Made by a program: the position numbers and the translations under genes. A stretch of DNA of 64,000 nt from Amycolatopsis vancoresmycina (GTDB lineage: Bacteria > Actinomycetota > Actinomycetes > Mycobacteriales > Pseudonocardiaceae): positions 124,001 to 188,000 of the forward strand of contig NZ_JNYY01000003.1 in assembly GCF_000716785.1 (NCBI RefSeq), read 5' to 3'. This document shows, piece by piece, positions 33,901 to 49,200 of the stretch (position 1 is the stretch's first letter; each line of letters opens with the position of its first letter). The notes under the pieces are model-generated. The model was not told where the DNA came from, made no database searches, and was given only the letters and a program-made list of their open reading frames with translations.

Positions 33901-34245
33901 TTCGACTCGCTCACCGCGGTCGAGCTGCGCAACCGGCTCACCGCCGAGAGCGGGCTGCGGCTGCCGGCCACGCTGATCTTCGACCACCCGTCGCCCGCCG
34001 ACCTGGCCGCGCACCTGCTGGCCGGGCTCGCCCCCGCCGCCGTCGACGAGGCCGACGCGGTGCTGGCGGAACTGGACCGGCTGCTGGACCGGGCCGGGGA
34101 CAGCCGCCGGATCACCGCGCGGCTGGAGACGCTGCTCGCCCGGCGCCGGGCCGCCCACGGCGACGAAGACGGCGAAGCCGAACTCGACTCCGCCACCGAC
34201 GACGAAATCTTCGACCTGATCGACAACGAACTCGGACTGTCCTGA
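18967..34245 (+). CDS. Type I modular polyketide synthase, subunit C: three modules, one fully reducing
   Basis: 5092 residues, the longest complete subunit of the window. N-terminal docking coiled coil MSNEQKLLDYLKRATADL..., then [KS-AT(mm)-KR A1-ACP]-[KS-AT(mal)-KR A1-ACP]-[KS-AT(mal)-DH-ER-KR B-ACP]-dock. The C-terminal docking region (about residues 5024-5092) ends IFDLIDNELGLS. The first module has a two-copy Gly/Ala repeat in its KR structural subdomain (21964-22140). The two malonyl ATs are of different lineages: C2 belongs to the ATA-codon family shared with A and E, while C3 reads AERAVVSTVTGAL at that place. Works between subunits B and D in a presumed single transcript. Confidence 0.97.
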   Translation: MSNEQKLLDYLKRATADLREARRRLKENEDRAQEPVAIVGMSCRFPGGVRTPEQLWDLLAAGEDAVGAFPADRGWDLARLYDEDPGSAGTSYTREGAFLHDAADFDAGFFGISPREALAMDPQQRLLLETSWEVLERAGIDPTSVRGEKVGVYAGVMYSDYAARLLLAPDVYAEFEAFLGNGSAGSVASGRIAYTLGLEGPAVTIDTACSSSLVALHLACQAVRLGDCSLALAGGVTVMATPGTFTAFSRQRGLAADGRCKPFADAADGTGWGEGAGMLLVERLSDARRHGHPVLAVVRGSAVNQDGASSGLTAPNGPSQQRVIRAALANAALSASDVDAVEAHGTGTRLGDPIEAQALLSAYGQGRSTPLWLGSVKSNLGHTQAAAGVAGIIKSVQAMRAGVLPQSLHIDAPSSRVDWAAGAVRLLTEATPWPETGQPRRIGVSSFGVSGTNAHVILEQAPAESPLPPRAASGPVPWVLSAGSPEALRAQAAGLLPHGGDPVDVGFSLAKSRALLSHRAVVTGPDGLAALAAGAPSPAVVTGEAASRGKVALVFPGQGSQWPGMALELAASSPVFAARLDECAAALSSFVDWSLRDELRGPLARVDVVQPALFAVMVSLAELWRSYGVVPDAVVGHSQGEIAAAVVSGALSLSDGARVVALRSRALLALAGRGCMVSVAAPLTAVEALLSDGLAIAAVNGPSAVVVSGAPEALDELVARCAADGVRAKRVPVDYASHSAQVEQLREEILEVLAPITPRAPEIAFMSTVTGDWAGAPDAGYWYANLRHTVRLDQAVERLKGEGFGTFIEASPHPVLTMALGEDVLALGSLRRDDGGVTRFHTALAEAHVHGVAVDWTPAFPDGRIVDLPTYAFQRKRYWLDAPDRPATGDPADARFWTAVDGGDVGALAELIGVPAETSFAELLPALADWRRLRQEKSTVDAWRYRVEWKPLAEPEAVTLSGRWAVVAPAGTDTTELTSCLTAAGAEPVVLEWPGGGLTAAELANGLAGGGAGLAVQAGAGAGSAAAELADSLAGGGAGLAAEGAGPALQAGAGAGSAAAAEAPTEAADPHLPAVAGVISLLPDAPGTLLLTQALDGSTAPLWLLTRNAVAALPGDTPPAADPAQVWALGRVVGLEHPERWGGLVDLPATLDRRATRRLAAVLAGLDHEDQVALRASGLFARRLAHAPGAEPRRNWRPRGTVLVTGGTGALGRHVARWLARAGAEHLVLVSRRGADAPGAAELEAELGTRVTFAACDLADRDAVAALVERLGDVRAVVHTAGLPQAQTIDGTSVADFAEILAAKAAGADHLDELLGDDLDAFVLFSSNAGVWGSAGQGAYAAANAHLDALAARRRAAGRPATAVAWGSWAGDGMAGSAEAKEHLRRRGLREMAPERAIAALQQALDADETFVAVADMDWARFAAGFTAARRRPLIEDLPEVRAGEEVVTEVGTGLAEAVRGLGPREAAHHVLELVRAQAAAVLGHDSGAAVPADRAFRDLGFDSLTAVELRNRLTAATGVRLPSTVVFDHPHPRALAGLLLDEVSGAAAATTAGPVTAAASGEPIAIVAMGCRYPGDVRTPEDLWRLLIDGGDGVGPFPADRGWDLAALYDPDPANLGTSYTREGGFMTTAAEFDAAFFGISPREALAMDPQQRVLLETSWEVFERAGIDPDSLRGSGTGVFVGATSSGYGVGARDESGGSEGYLLTGSAPAVVSGRLSYTFGLEGPAVTVDTACSSSLVALHLACQSLRQGECSMALAGGVTVMAHPAAFVEFSRQRGLAEDGRCKSFADAADGTGWGEGVGLVLLERLSDARRNGHEVLAVVKGSAVNQDGASNGLSAPNGPSQQRVIRAALAGAGLSTSDVDAVEAHGTGTRLGDPIEAQALLATYGRGRDRPLWLGSLKSNIGHTQSASGVAGVIKMVLAMRHGVLPRTLHVDTPSSQVDWSAGAVELLTEERAWVSEGPRRAAVSAFGVSGTNAHVVLEEAEPAVVPPAGPDATPPLVPLSARSATALRAQAAGLRAADAAPQDLAYSLAFTRATHDHRAVLVADGDELDRALGVLADGGTDAAVVTGTADRDALLAVLFTGQGAQRAGMGRGLYGRFPVYAEAFDAVLAHFAPELRDAFEDAALLDRTEFTQPALFAVEVALFRLVESFGVRPDFVAGHSIGEISAAHVAGVLSLEDACRLVSARASLMQALPSGGAMVSIAAPESAITLTEGVSIAAVNGPESVVISGDEAEVLAIAAQFPKTKRLKVSHAFHSPLMDPMLAEFRAVAETLTYHPAQIPVLSNVSGALAEPFTADYWVRHVREAVRFADGITTLEAAGAKVFLELGPDGVLSSMVPGTAIPALRRDRDEARTLFTALARLHVHGVDLDWESLYAGSAGRAVPLPTYPFEHQRYWLEPARPQPAADTADTAFWAAVEHGDLARDLAVDENLADAIQPALQAWRTRHREANTLESWRYRVAWRPHPIPAGRLSGTWLLIGTAPAGLAESLAGRGAEIHTVPVEGIGEVSDIAGALAFPANLAEALTVLQAGLPGPLWLATTGAVRTGRSDTAPDPAKAQVWGLGRVAALELTGRGIGLLDLPAALDDRGHDRLAALLAAGTAEDQVALRTSGAFVPRLVRAPAGTEPGTWRPEGPVLITGGTGALGSALARTLAARGVRDLLLLSRRGPDAPGAADLATQLRVLGAEPEIVACDVADRAALAEVLNGRSVGAVFHAAGHGRFTPITESSTADFADVVGAKVDGATHLDELLGDGLEAFVLFSSIAGVWGSGHQGAYAAANAHLDALAEQRRVRGAKATSIAWGPWAGAGMGASEAGEELLRRRGLLPLDPGLGMRALLQAVELGETTVVVADVDWARFAPSYAAARSRPLMAELPEFNAGEDTGERGAAELTTRLAALPAPERRRVLLDVVRARAAAVLGHDGGEAIEPARPFKDLGFDSLTAVELRNALAAETGLALPSTLVFDHPTPADLTDRLLGEVFGDDTPAPESSTVAVTGDEPIAIVAMSCRYPGGVRSPEDLWRLVGAGGDGISAFPADRGWDVGALYDPDPGKSGRSYAREGGFLEGVGEFDAGFFGISPREALAMDPQQRLLLETSWELFERAGIDPHSLRGTKTGVFAGTNGQDYVTMLGASSGVEGHLLTGNTTSVIAGRVSYTFGLEGPSVAVDTACSSSLVALHLACQSLRQGESAMAVAGGVTVMSTPGAFVEFSRQRGLAPDGRCKPFAEAADGTGWAEGAGLLLLERLSDARRNGHEVLAIVRGSAVNSDGASNGLTAPNGPSQQRVIRAALANAGLQPSDVDVVEAHGTGTTLGDPIEAQAVLATYGQDRETPLWLGSVKSNIGHTQAAAGVAGIIKMVMAMRHELLPQSLHVDAPTSHVDWSAGAVRLLTEAREWPADRPRRAGISSFGISGTNAHTIIEQAGPAPVPGTPEAAGPVPWPVSGRTVAALRAQAARLSEVDENPVDVGFSLATGRAALDHRAVVLGTTAEDFRTGLTALAEGTPAPGVISGETAAGPLAVLFTGQGAQRAGMGRELYARFPAYADAFDEACAHLDPHLEHSLRDLVFAEPGTPEAALLDRTAYTQTALFAVELALFRLAESWGVRPDHLAGHSIGELVAAHVAGVLSLPDAAELVAARGRLMDALPEGGAMVSLRAGEEAVAAEVAKTGGRAGIAAVNGPGSVVVSGDEDVVLELAAGFAAAGVRTKRLKVSHAFHSPRMDAMLDDFAAVARRLTYHPAERAVVSTVTGALAGPELSTPDYWVRQVRASVRFADAVATLAGLGVRTFLEAGPDAVLSAMAADCLGEDVVAVPLLRRDRPEERAFAAAVAGLWVRGVPVDLSAAFTGGRRVPLPTYAFQHRRFWPEVAAHAGDVGAAGLTDAAHPLLAATLPLAGGNGVVLTGRLSLSAQPWLADHAVLGTVLLPGTAFVELAIRAGDQAGCPVVEELTLSAPLVLREQDAVAIQVSVGGPDDDGRRELTVHSRPEGRDDWTAHAAGVLAPAAATQPSTLAEWPPAGAEAVDVSGFYDRLAASGFGYGPAFRGLRAAWRLGEDVYAEVALPDQQAGAFGLHPALLDAALHALGLRDGETGPRLPFAWTGVTLHATGATALRVRLRPGTGDAVAVEVADTSGAPVASVGALVLRPVSAGQLRGPDGGDALFQVEWTPVPVPEPASARYAVIGPDPLGLVAGLGSSGTVESCVDLAELGRRIGESGEEPQYVFSAIRHSAQPRERAAFALELVREWLADDRFATARLVLVTRGAVGAADGDRVPDLTAAPVWGLLRSAQFENPGRLVLVDLDDEDPRSAALLGAVASGEPQLALRDGRALAARLVRAGSGTLLEPPEGNWRLDSTGRGTLQNLALVPNPLPETLEPGTVRVAIRAAGMNFRDVLIGLGMYPGEPIMGIEGAGVVLECGEGVTGLAPGDKVMGFFPGAFGPRSVADQRMLAKIPDGWSFSEAASVPIVFLTAYYGLVDLAGLRAGESVLVHAGAGGVGMAAIQLARHLGAEVYATAGPGKWDVLRASGLDDAHLASSRTTGFAELFREASGGRGVDVVLNALTNEFVDASFALMPRGGRFLEMGKADVRDAAAVAAAHPGVRYQAFDLVEAGPDRIRELFTEVLALFEAGALTPLPVRTWDVRRAPEAFRFVSQAKHVGKVVLTMPPSFGDGSVLITGGTGALGGLVARRLVTGHGVRDLVLLSRRGPDAPGAAELAEGLRELGATVRIVAGDAADRRELAAVLAAIPALTGVVHAAGVLDDGVVASLTPERLNAVLRPKVDAALNLHELTRDRGLSAFVLFSSAAATLGSPGQGNYAAANAFLDALAQYRAARGLPAGSLGWGPWATDGMLREADLAKLTRSAFVPFTADRGLDLFDVAAARPEPALLPLQLDPAALGAQAGLPPLFASLVRAPGRRTAETAAPGDPAGPPLAERLAAVPETERGEFLLDVVRGHVATVLGHGSAADVEGGRGFLDLGFDSLTAVELRNRLTAESGLRLPATLIFDHPSPADLAAHLLAGLAPAAVDEADAVLAELDRLLDRAGDSRRITARLETLLARRRAAHGDEDGEAELDSATDDEIFDLIDNELGLS
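19072..23598 (+). other. Module C1: KS-AT(methylmalonyl)-KR(A1)-ACP
   Basis: KS Cys 209 (19591-19593). AT from residue 550, Ser 638 (20878-20880), YASH 21169-21180. Dimerization element 21634-21780. KR: GGTGALG near 22576, Ser 22945, A-type Trp 22960-22962, Gln at the A2-His position, Tyr 22984-22986, no LDD, so A1 (L-hydroxyl, methyl not epimerized). ACP Ser 1504 (23476-23478). A duplicated Gly/Ala loop sits in the KR structural subdomain before the VISLL strand. Confidence 0.93.
21964..22140 (+). repeat. Two-copy Gly/Ala tandem repeat inside KR of module C1
   Basis: Unit 1 (21964-22041, 26 codons, AAELANGLAGGGAGLAVQ...) is followed directly by unit 2 (22042-22140, 33 codons, AAELADSLAGGGAGLAAE...). 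Both end ALQ/AVQ-AGAGAGSA. Unit 2 has 7 extra residues (AEGAGPA). The two copies share the run CTTGCGG and the ending GGTGCCGGGTCTGCG, with more T-containing codons than the flanks. The reading frame is kept. The repeat lies in the non-catalytic half of KR, so growth there is probably tolerated. Confidence 0.85.
23659..27915 (+). other. Module C2: KS-AT(malonyl)-KR(A1)-ACP
   Basis: KS Cys 1735 (24169-24171). AT Ser 2166 (25462-25464) in GHSIGE, HAFHS 25735-25749, the malonyl signature. The AT shares the short QFPKTKRL loop and the ATA codon (25819-25821) with modules A and E2. Dimerization element 26203-26335. KR: GGTGALG, Ser 27268, Trp 27283-27285, His then Gln at the next positions (27295, 27298) so not A2, Tyr 27307-27309; A1. 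ACP Ser 2945 (27799-27801). Yields a CH2 unit with an L-hydroxyl on the preceding carbon. Confidence 0.93.
27982..34020 (+). other. Module C3: KS-AT(malonyl)-DH-ER-KR(B type)-ACP, fully reducing
   Basis: KS Cys 3175 (28489-28491). AT Ser 3616 (29812-29814) in GHSIGELVAAH, HAFHS 30112-30126. DH His 3918 (30718-30720) in HAVLGTVLLP, Asp 4078 (31198-31200). ER about residues 4345-4668 with NADPH motif HAGAGGVGM (32434-32460) and MNFRDVL. KR: GGTGALGG (near 32992), LDD (33241-33249), Ser 33373, Pro at the B2 position (33397), Tyr 4816 (33412-33414). ACP Ser 4981 (33907-33909). All reductive residues look intact, giving a methylene. Confidence 0.94.
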
Positions 34246-34274
34246 ATGGACGGCACGCGACGGGATGGGGCCTG

Positions 34275-34275
<1 letters not shown>
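34246..34275 (+). CDS. Nine-codon leader ORF between subunits C and D
   Basis: ATG 34246 follows the TGA of gene C with no gap, exactly as at the B/C border, and opens MDGTRRDGA, ending TGA at 34273-34275. The last base of that stop is the first base of the gene D ATG (TGATG). It may carry ribosomes from C to D by two successive stop-restart steps, or be a remnant of a former direct fusion of the two genes. No clear Shine-Dalgarno for it. Its product is unlikely to have a function of its own. Confidence 0.4.
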
Positions 34276-43226
<8,951 letters not shown>

Positions 43227-43244
43227 CGCCCTGACTGGACGAAC

Positions 43245-43252
43245 GGATGAGG
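43245..43252 (+). promoter_or_regulatory. Ribosome binding site of subunit E
   Basis: GGATGAGG lies 6 bases before ATG 43259 and decides between two in-frame starts: the upstream ATG 43247 falls inside this purine run, so 43259 (MSEQDKLLEYL) is preferred. That start also matches the length of the docking coiled coil in B, C, D and F. Confidence 0.7.
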
Positions 43253-43258
43253 TTGGCG

Positions 43259-46200
43259 ATGTCAGAGCAGGACAAGCTCCTCGAGTACCTCAAGCGCGTG
43301 ACGGCCGACCTGCACCAGACCCGGCAGCGGCTGCAGGCGGCGGAGGCGGCGGAGCAGGAGCCGATCGCCATCATCTCCCTGGCCTGCCGGTACCCGGGCG
43401 GGGTGGCCTCGCCCGAGGACCTGTGGGACCTCGTCGCGGGCGGAACCGACGCGATGGCGGGCTTCCCGGAGGACCGCGGCTGGGACGTCGAGCGCATGTA
43501 CGGCGCGGAGGGGGCCCGGGCGGTCGAGGGCGGGTTCGTCGACGACGCGGCGAGCTTCGACCCCGGGCTGTTCGGCATCTCGCCGCGGGAGGCCCTCGCG
43601 ATGGATCCGCAGCAGCGGCTGCTGCTGGAGACGTCGTGGGAGCTGCTGGAACGCGGCCGGCTCGACCCGTTTTCGTTGCGCGGCAGCCGGACCGGCGTGT
43701 TCATCGGCGCCAACGCGTCCGGCTACAGCAGCACCCTGCAGGCGGCGGCGGGCTCCGAGGGCTACCTGCTCACCGGCGAAGCCCCCAGCGTCATGTCGGG
43801 GCGGCTGTCCTACACCTTCGGGCTGGAAGGCCCTTCGATCACGGTGGACACGGCCTGTTCGTCGTCGCTGGTCGCGCTGCACTGGGCGTGCCAGGCGCTG
43901 CGGCAGGACGAATGCGGCCTCGCGCTGGCCGGCGGCGTGACGGTGATGGTGAGCCCGCTGGCGTTCGCCGAGTTCAGCCGTCAGCGCGGGCTGGCGGCGG
44001 ACGGCCGCTGCAAGTCCTTCGCCGACGCCGCCGACGGCACCGGCTGGGGCGAAGGCGTCGGCCTGGTCCTGCTGGAACGGTTGTCGGACGCCCGGCGCAA
44101 CGGGCACGAGATCCTCGGCGTGATCCGCGGTTCCGCGGTGAACTCCGACGGCGCGTCCAACGGCCTGACCGCGCCGAACGGCCCTTCGCAGCAACGGGTG
44201 ATCCGCGCCGCTTTGGCCAACGCGGGACTGTCCACTTCGGACGTCGACGCGGTCGAGGCGCACGGCACCGGCACGGCCTTGGGCGACCCGATCGAGGCGC
44301 AGGCGCTGCTGGCCACGTACGGCCAGGACCGGCCCGCGGACCGGCCGTTGTGGCTCGGTGCGCTGAAGTCGAACATCGGGCACACGCAGTCGGCGTCCGG
44401 CATCGCGGGTGTCATCAAGATGGTGCTGGCGCTGCGGCACGAGCTGCTGCCCCGGACGCTGCACGTGGACGCGCCGTCGTCCGAAGTGGACTGGTCGGCG
44501 GGTGCGGTGGAGCTGCTGACCGCGGCGCGGCCGTGGCCGGCCGGGGACGTGCCGCGCCGGGCCGGGGTGTCGGCGTTCGGCGTGAGCGGGACGAACGTGC
44601 ACGTGATCGTCGAGGAGGCACCGGCGGCCGTGACACCGCCGCCGGCGGCGCCCGCGGCCGGGCTGCTGCCGTGGGTGATCTCCGGGGCTAGTGCCGCGGC
44701 GGTGCGTGCGCAGGCCCGGCGGCTGCTGGCCGCCGACCCGGACCCGGTCGACGGTGGGTATTCCCTGGCGATCACCCGTGCGGCGCTGGGCCACCGGGCG
44801 GTGGTGCTCGGCACCGATCGCGACTCGCTGCGGGACGGCCTGACGCGTCTCGCCGAGGGGGAGGACGTCACCGGCGCCGCCGATCCGGATGCGTTGCTGG
44901 CGGTGCTGTTCACCGGGCAGGGCGCGCAGCGGGCCGGGATGGGTGCTGGTCTCTACGCGCGGTTCCCGGTGTATGCGTCGGCTTTCGATGCGGTGCTCGC
45001 GCACTTCTCGCCTTCGCTGCGCGAGGCTTTCGACGACGCTGAGCTTTTGGACCGGACCGAGTTCACCCAGCCCGCGTTGTTCGCGGTCGAGGTGGCGTTG
45101 TTCCGGTTGGTCGAGTCGTTCGGTGTTCGTCCGGATTTCGTGGCTGGGCATTCGATCGGGGAGATTTCGGCTGCGCATGTGGCCGGTGTTCTGTCCCTTG
45201 AGGACGCTTGCCGTCTGGTGTCGGCGCGGGCGTCGTTGATGCAGGCGCTGCCCGCCGGTGGGGCGATGGTGTCGATCGCGGCTCCCGAGTCCAGTGTGGA
45301 CTTGCCGGAGGGGGTCTCGATCGCGGCCGTGAACGGCCCGGAGTCCGTGGTGATCTCGGGCGTCGAGGCCGCGGTGCTGGCCGTCGCCGCGGAGTTCGCG
45401 GAGCGTGGCGTCAAGACCAAGCGGCTCGCGGTGAGCCACGCGTTCCACTCGCCGCTGATGGACCCGATGCTCGCCGGCTTCCGCGCTGTGGCGGAATCAC
45501 TGACCTACCACCCGGCGACGATACCGGTGATCTCAAATGTGAGCGGTGCTCTCGCCGCGCCGTTCACCGCGGACTACTGGGTGCGGCACGTGCGCGAGGC
45601 GGTCCGGTTCGCCGACGGGATGGCCACCCTCGAAGCCGAGGGAGCCCGCATTTTCCTGGAGCTGGGCCCCGACGGCGTCCTCAGCGCGCTGGCGGGCGGC
45701 ACGGCGGTCCCGGCGTTGCGCCGCGACCGCTCCGAAGAGAGAGCACTGCTCTCAGCGTTGAGCACTGTTCACGCCCACGGCGTGGACGTCGACTGGGCGG
45801 CCTTCTTCCCCGGCGGCCGCCGCGTCGACCTGCCGCCCTATGCGTTCCAGCGCGAACGCTTCTGGCCGCGCGGCGGCGCGGTCCAGGGTGACGCGGGTTC
45901 GCTCGGGCTGGGCGCGCTGGATCACCCGCTGCTCGGGGCCGCGGTCAGCCTGGCGGGTCACGACGGCGTGGTGTTCACCGGTCGCCTGTCGCTCGAAACG
46001 CAGCCGTGGCTCGCCGGGCACGCGCTCGGCGGGGCGGTCCTGGTGCCGGGCACGGCGTTGCTGGAGCTGGCGATCCGGGCGGCCGACCAGGTCGGCTGCG
46101 ACGTGGTCGACGAGCTGACGCTCGAAGCGCCGCTCGTCCTGCCCGAGCGGGGTGGGGTGGCGGTCCAGGTGTTCGTCGGCCCGGCGGACGGAGCGGGCCG

Positions 46201-49200
46201 CCGGGAGCTGACGTTGCACGCCCGCCCGGACGACGGCGCGGCGCCCGGCCAGGACACGTGGACCCGCCACGCAAGCGGGCTGCTGGCCACGGGCGTACCG
46301 CAGGCACCGGAGCCGGCGCAGTGGCCCCCACCCGGCGCCCGGCGGCTGCCGTTCGACGGGTTGTACGACCAGCTGGCCGGCCTGGGTTTCACGTACGGCC
46401 CGGCGTTCAAGGGGTTGCAGTCGGTCTGGCGCCGCGGCGAGGAGACGTTCGCCGAGGTGGCGTTGCCGGAGGAGTTCCGCGCTGAGGCGGAGAAGTTCGG
46501 CCTGCACCCGGCCCTCCTGGACGCGGCCCTGCACCCACTGGGCCTGGCGGCCCCGCCCGCGGCGACGGCGGTCGGCTCCGGCGGCGGCGCGGCAGAGCCG
46601 GGCTTTGCTGCTCCGGCCGCCGATGGCGCTGAACCAGCCAGCGCGAGCATCGTCGGCTCGGCGCCGGCCACCGCCTCTGCGGCCAACCCGACCGGCGTGG
46701 GCTTTGCCGCTCCGGCAGCCGATGGCGCCAACCCCGCCGACCCGACCGGCACAAACCCCGCCGCCTCCACCACCCCAACCACCGGCGGAATGCCGTTCTC
46801 CTGGAGCGGCGTCTCCCTCCACGCCACCGGCGCCACCGCCCTCCGCGTCCGCCTCTCCCCAGCCGGCGACAGCGCCGTCTCCGTCACCGTCCACGACCAG
46901 TCCGGCGGCCCCGTCGCCTCGGTCGATTCCCTCGTCCTGCGCCCCATCTCGACCGCCACCACCCCCTCCGCCCCGGACAGCTCCCTCTTCCGCCTCGACC
47001 ACACCCCCATCCCCGCCGGGCCGCGAACCGAAGCCGTCGTCCTCGCCCCGAACCCCTTCGCCCTCGACCTCCCCGAAGTGTCCGATTTGGACACTCAGAC
47101 AGCCGTCTTCGCCGCCATCGACGGCCGCGATGTCCGGGCGAGCACCCACCAAGCCCTCGTCCTCGTCCAGTCCTGGCTCGCCGCCGATCGGCCCGGCCGG
47201 CTCGTCGTCGTCACCCGGGATGCCGACACCGATCCCGCCGCGGCCGCCGTCCGGGGGCTCGTGCGGTCCGCCCAGTCCGAGCACCCCGGGCGGTTCCAGC
47301 TCCTCGATCTCGACCACACCCCGCCGCCCGAACTCGCCACCCTGCCCGCCGAACCGCAGGTCGCCGTCCGCGACGGCGCCTTCACCGCCCCGCGGCTCGT
47401 CCGCGCCCACACCGGCGCCCTCACCGTCCCGGGAGAGCCCTGGCGGCTGACCGCCACCGGCGGCACCCTCGACGGCCTCGCCCTCCGGCCCGCGCCCCCG
47501 CAACCCCTGGAACCCGGCCAGGTCCGGGTCGCCGTGCGCGCGGCCGGGGTCAACTTCCGGGACGTCCTCATCGCCCTCGGCATGTACCCCGATCCGGCCG
47601 CCGTGCTCGGGTCCGAGGCGGCCGGGGTCGTCACCGAAGTCGCGCCGGACGTCACCGAACTCAAGGCCGGAGACCGCGTCTTCGGCCTCTTCACCGGCGC
47701 GTTCGGCCCGACGGCGACGACCGACGCCCGCCTCCTCGCCCCGGTCCCGGACGGCTGGACCTTCGCCCAGGCCGCCTCCGTCCCCGTCGCCTTCGTCACC
47801 GCCTACTACGCCCTCTTCGACCTCGGCGGCCTCGAAGCCGGCCAGTCCGTGCTCGTCCACGCGGCCGCCGGCGGTGTCGGCATGGCCGCCGTGCAGCTCG
47901 CCCGCTGGAAGAACGCCGAGGTGTTCGCCACCGCGAGCCCGGCGAAGCAGGACGCCGTCCGCGCGCTCGGCGTCGACCACATCGCCTCTTCACGGGACCT
48001 CGAATTCGCGACGCAGTTCGAGCCCGTCGACGTCGTCCTGAACTCGCTGACCGGCCCCTTCACCGACGCCTCGCTCGGCCTCCTCAAGCCCGGCGGCCGG
48101 TTCCTCGAGATGGGCAAGACCGACCTCCGCGACCCCGCAGGCGTCACCTACCGCCCGTTCGACCTCGGCGACCCGGGCCCGGACCGGATCCAGGAAATCC
48201 TGCGTGACCTGCTCACCCTGTTCGCCGAACGCGCCATCGAGGTCCTCCCGGCCCGGGCCTGGGACATCGTCCGCGCGCCCGACGCGTTCCGGTTCATCAG
48301 CCAGGCCAAGCACGTCGGCAAGAACGTCCTGACCATCCCGGCGACCCCGGACCCCGACGGCACCGTCCTCGTCACCGGCGGTACCGGCACCCTCGGCGGC
48401 CTGCTGGCCCGCCACCTCGTGACCACCCACGGCGTCAAGAACCTCCTGCTGACCAGCCGGCGCGGCCTCGACGCCCCGGGCGCGGCCGAGCTGGTCGCCG
48501 AACTGACCGACGGCGGCGCGAACGTGCGCGTCGAGAGCTGCGACGTCACCGACCGCGCCGCCCTCGCGGCGCTGCTCGGTCCGGTGCACCTCACCGGGGT
48601 CGTCCACACCGCGGGCGTGCTCGACGACGGCGTCCTCGACTCGCTCACCCCGGACCGGCTCGACGCCGTCATTGGCCCCAAGGTCGACGCCGCGCTGAAC
48701 CTGCACGAGCTGACCCGCGACCGGGACCTCGCCTGGTTCGCGCTGTACTCCTCGCTCGCCGGCGTGGCCGGGGCCGCCGGGCAGGCCAACTACGCCGCCG
48801 CCAACGCCGCCCTCGACGCGCTCGCCACCCGCCGCCGCGCCGAGGGCTTGCCCGGCGTCTCCCTCGCCTGGGGCCAGTGGGCGGAGGCGAGCGGCATGAC
48901 CGGCTCGCTCGGCGACGAAGACCTGTCCCGGATCGCGCGGTCCGGCATCGGGGCCCTCGGCACCGCGGAAGCGCTGGCGCTGTTCGACGCGGCTCTGGTC
49001 GCGGGCGCCGGGTGCGTGGTCCCGGTCCGCGTCGACCTCGCCGCCCTGCGCGCCCAGGCTGAGCACCTGCCCGCGCTGTGGCACAGCCTGGTCCGCGTGC
49101 GCACGCGCCGTGCGGCCGGGCCGGCGTCGGGCACCGACGGGCTCGCCGCCCGGCTGGCCGGGCTCGGCGGAGACGACGTCCGCCGATTCCTGCTCGACCT

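Noticed and set aside
33498..34274. In-frame upstream extension of subunit D to 33498
   Set aside because: It overlaps the KR-ACP end of gene C out of frame and reads as Arg-rich nonsense; MDNDAKLREYL at 34275 gives the expected docking start.
43247..43258. Earlier ATG (MRLA...) for subunit E
   Set aside because: It lies inside the GGATGAGG ribosome site and has no site of its own; MSEQDKLLEYL at 43259 matches the other subunits.
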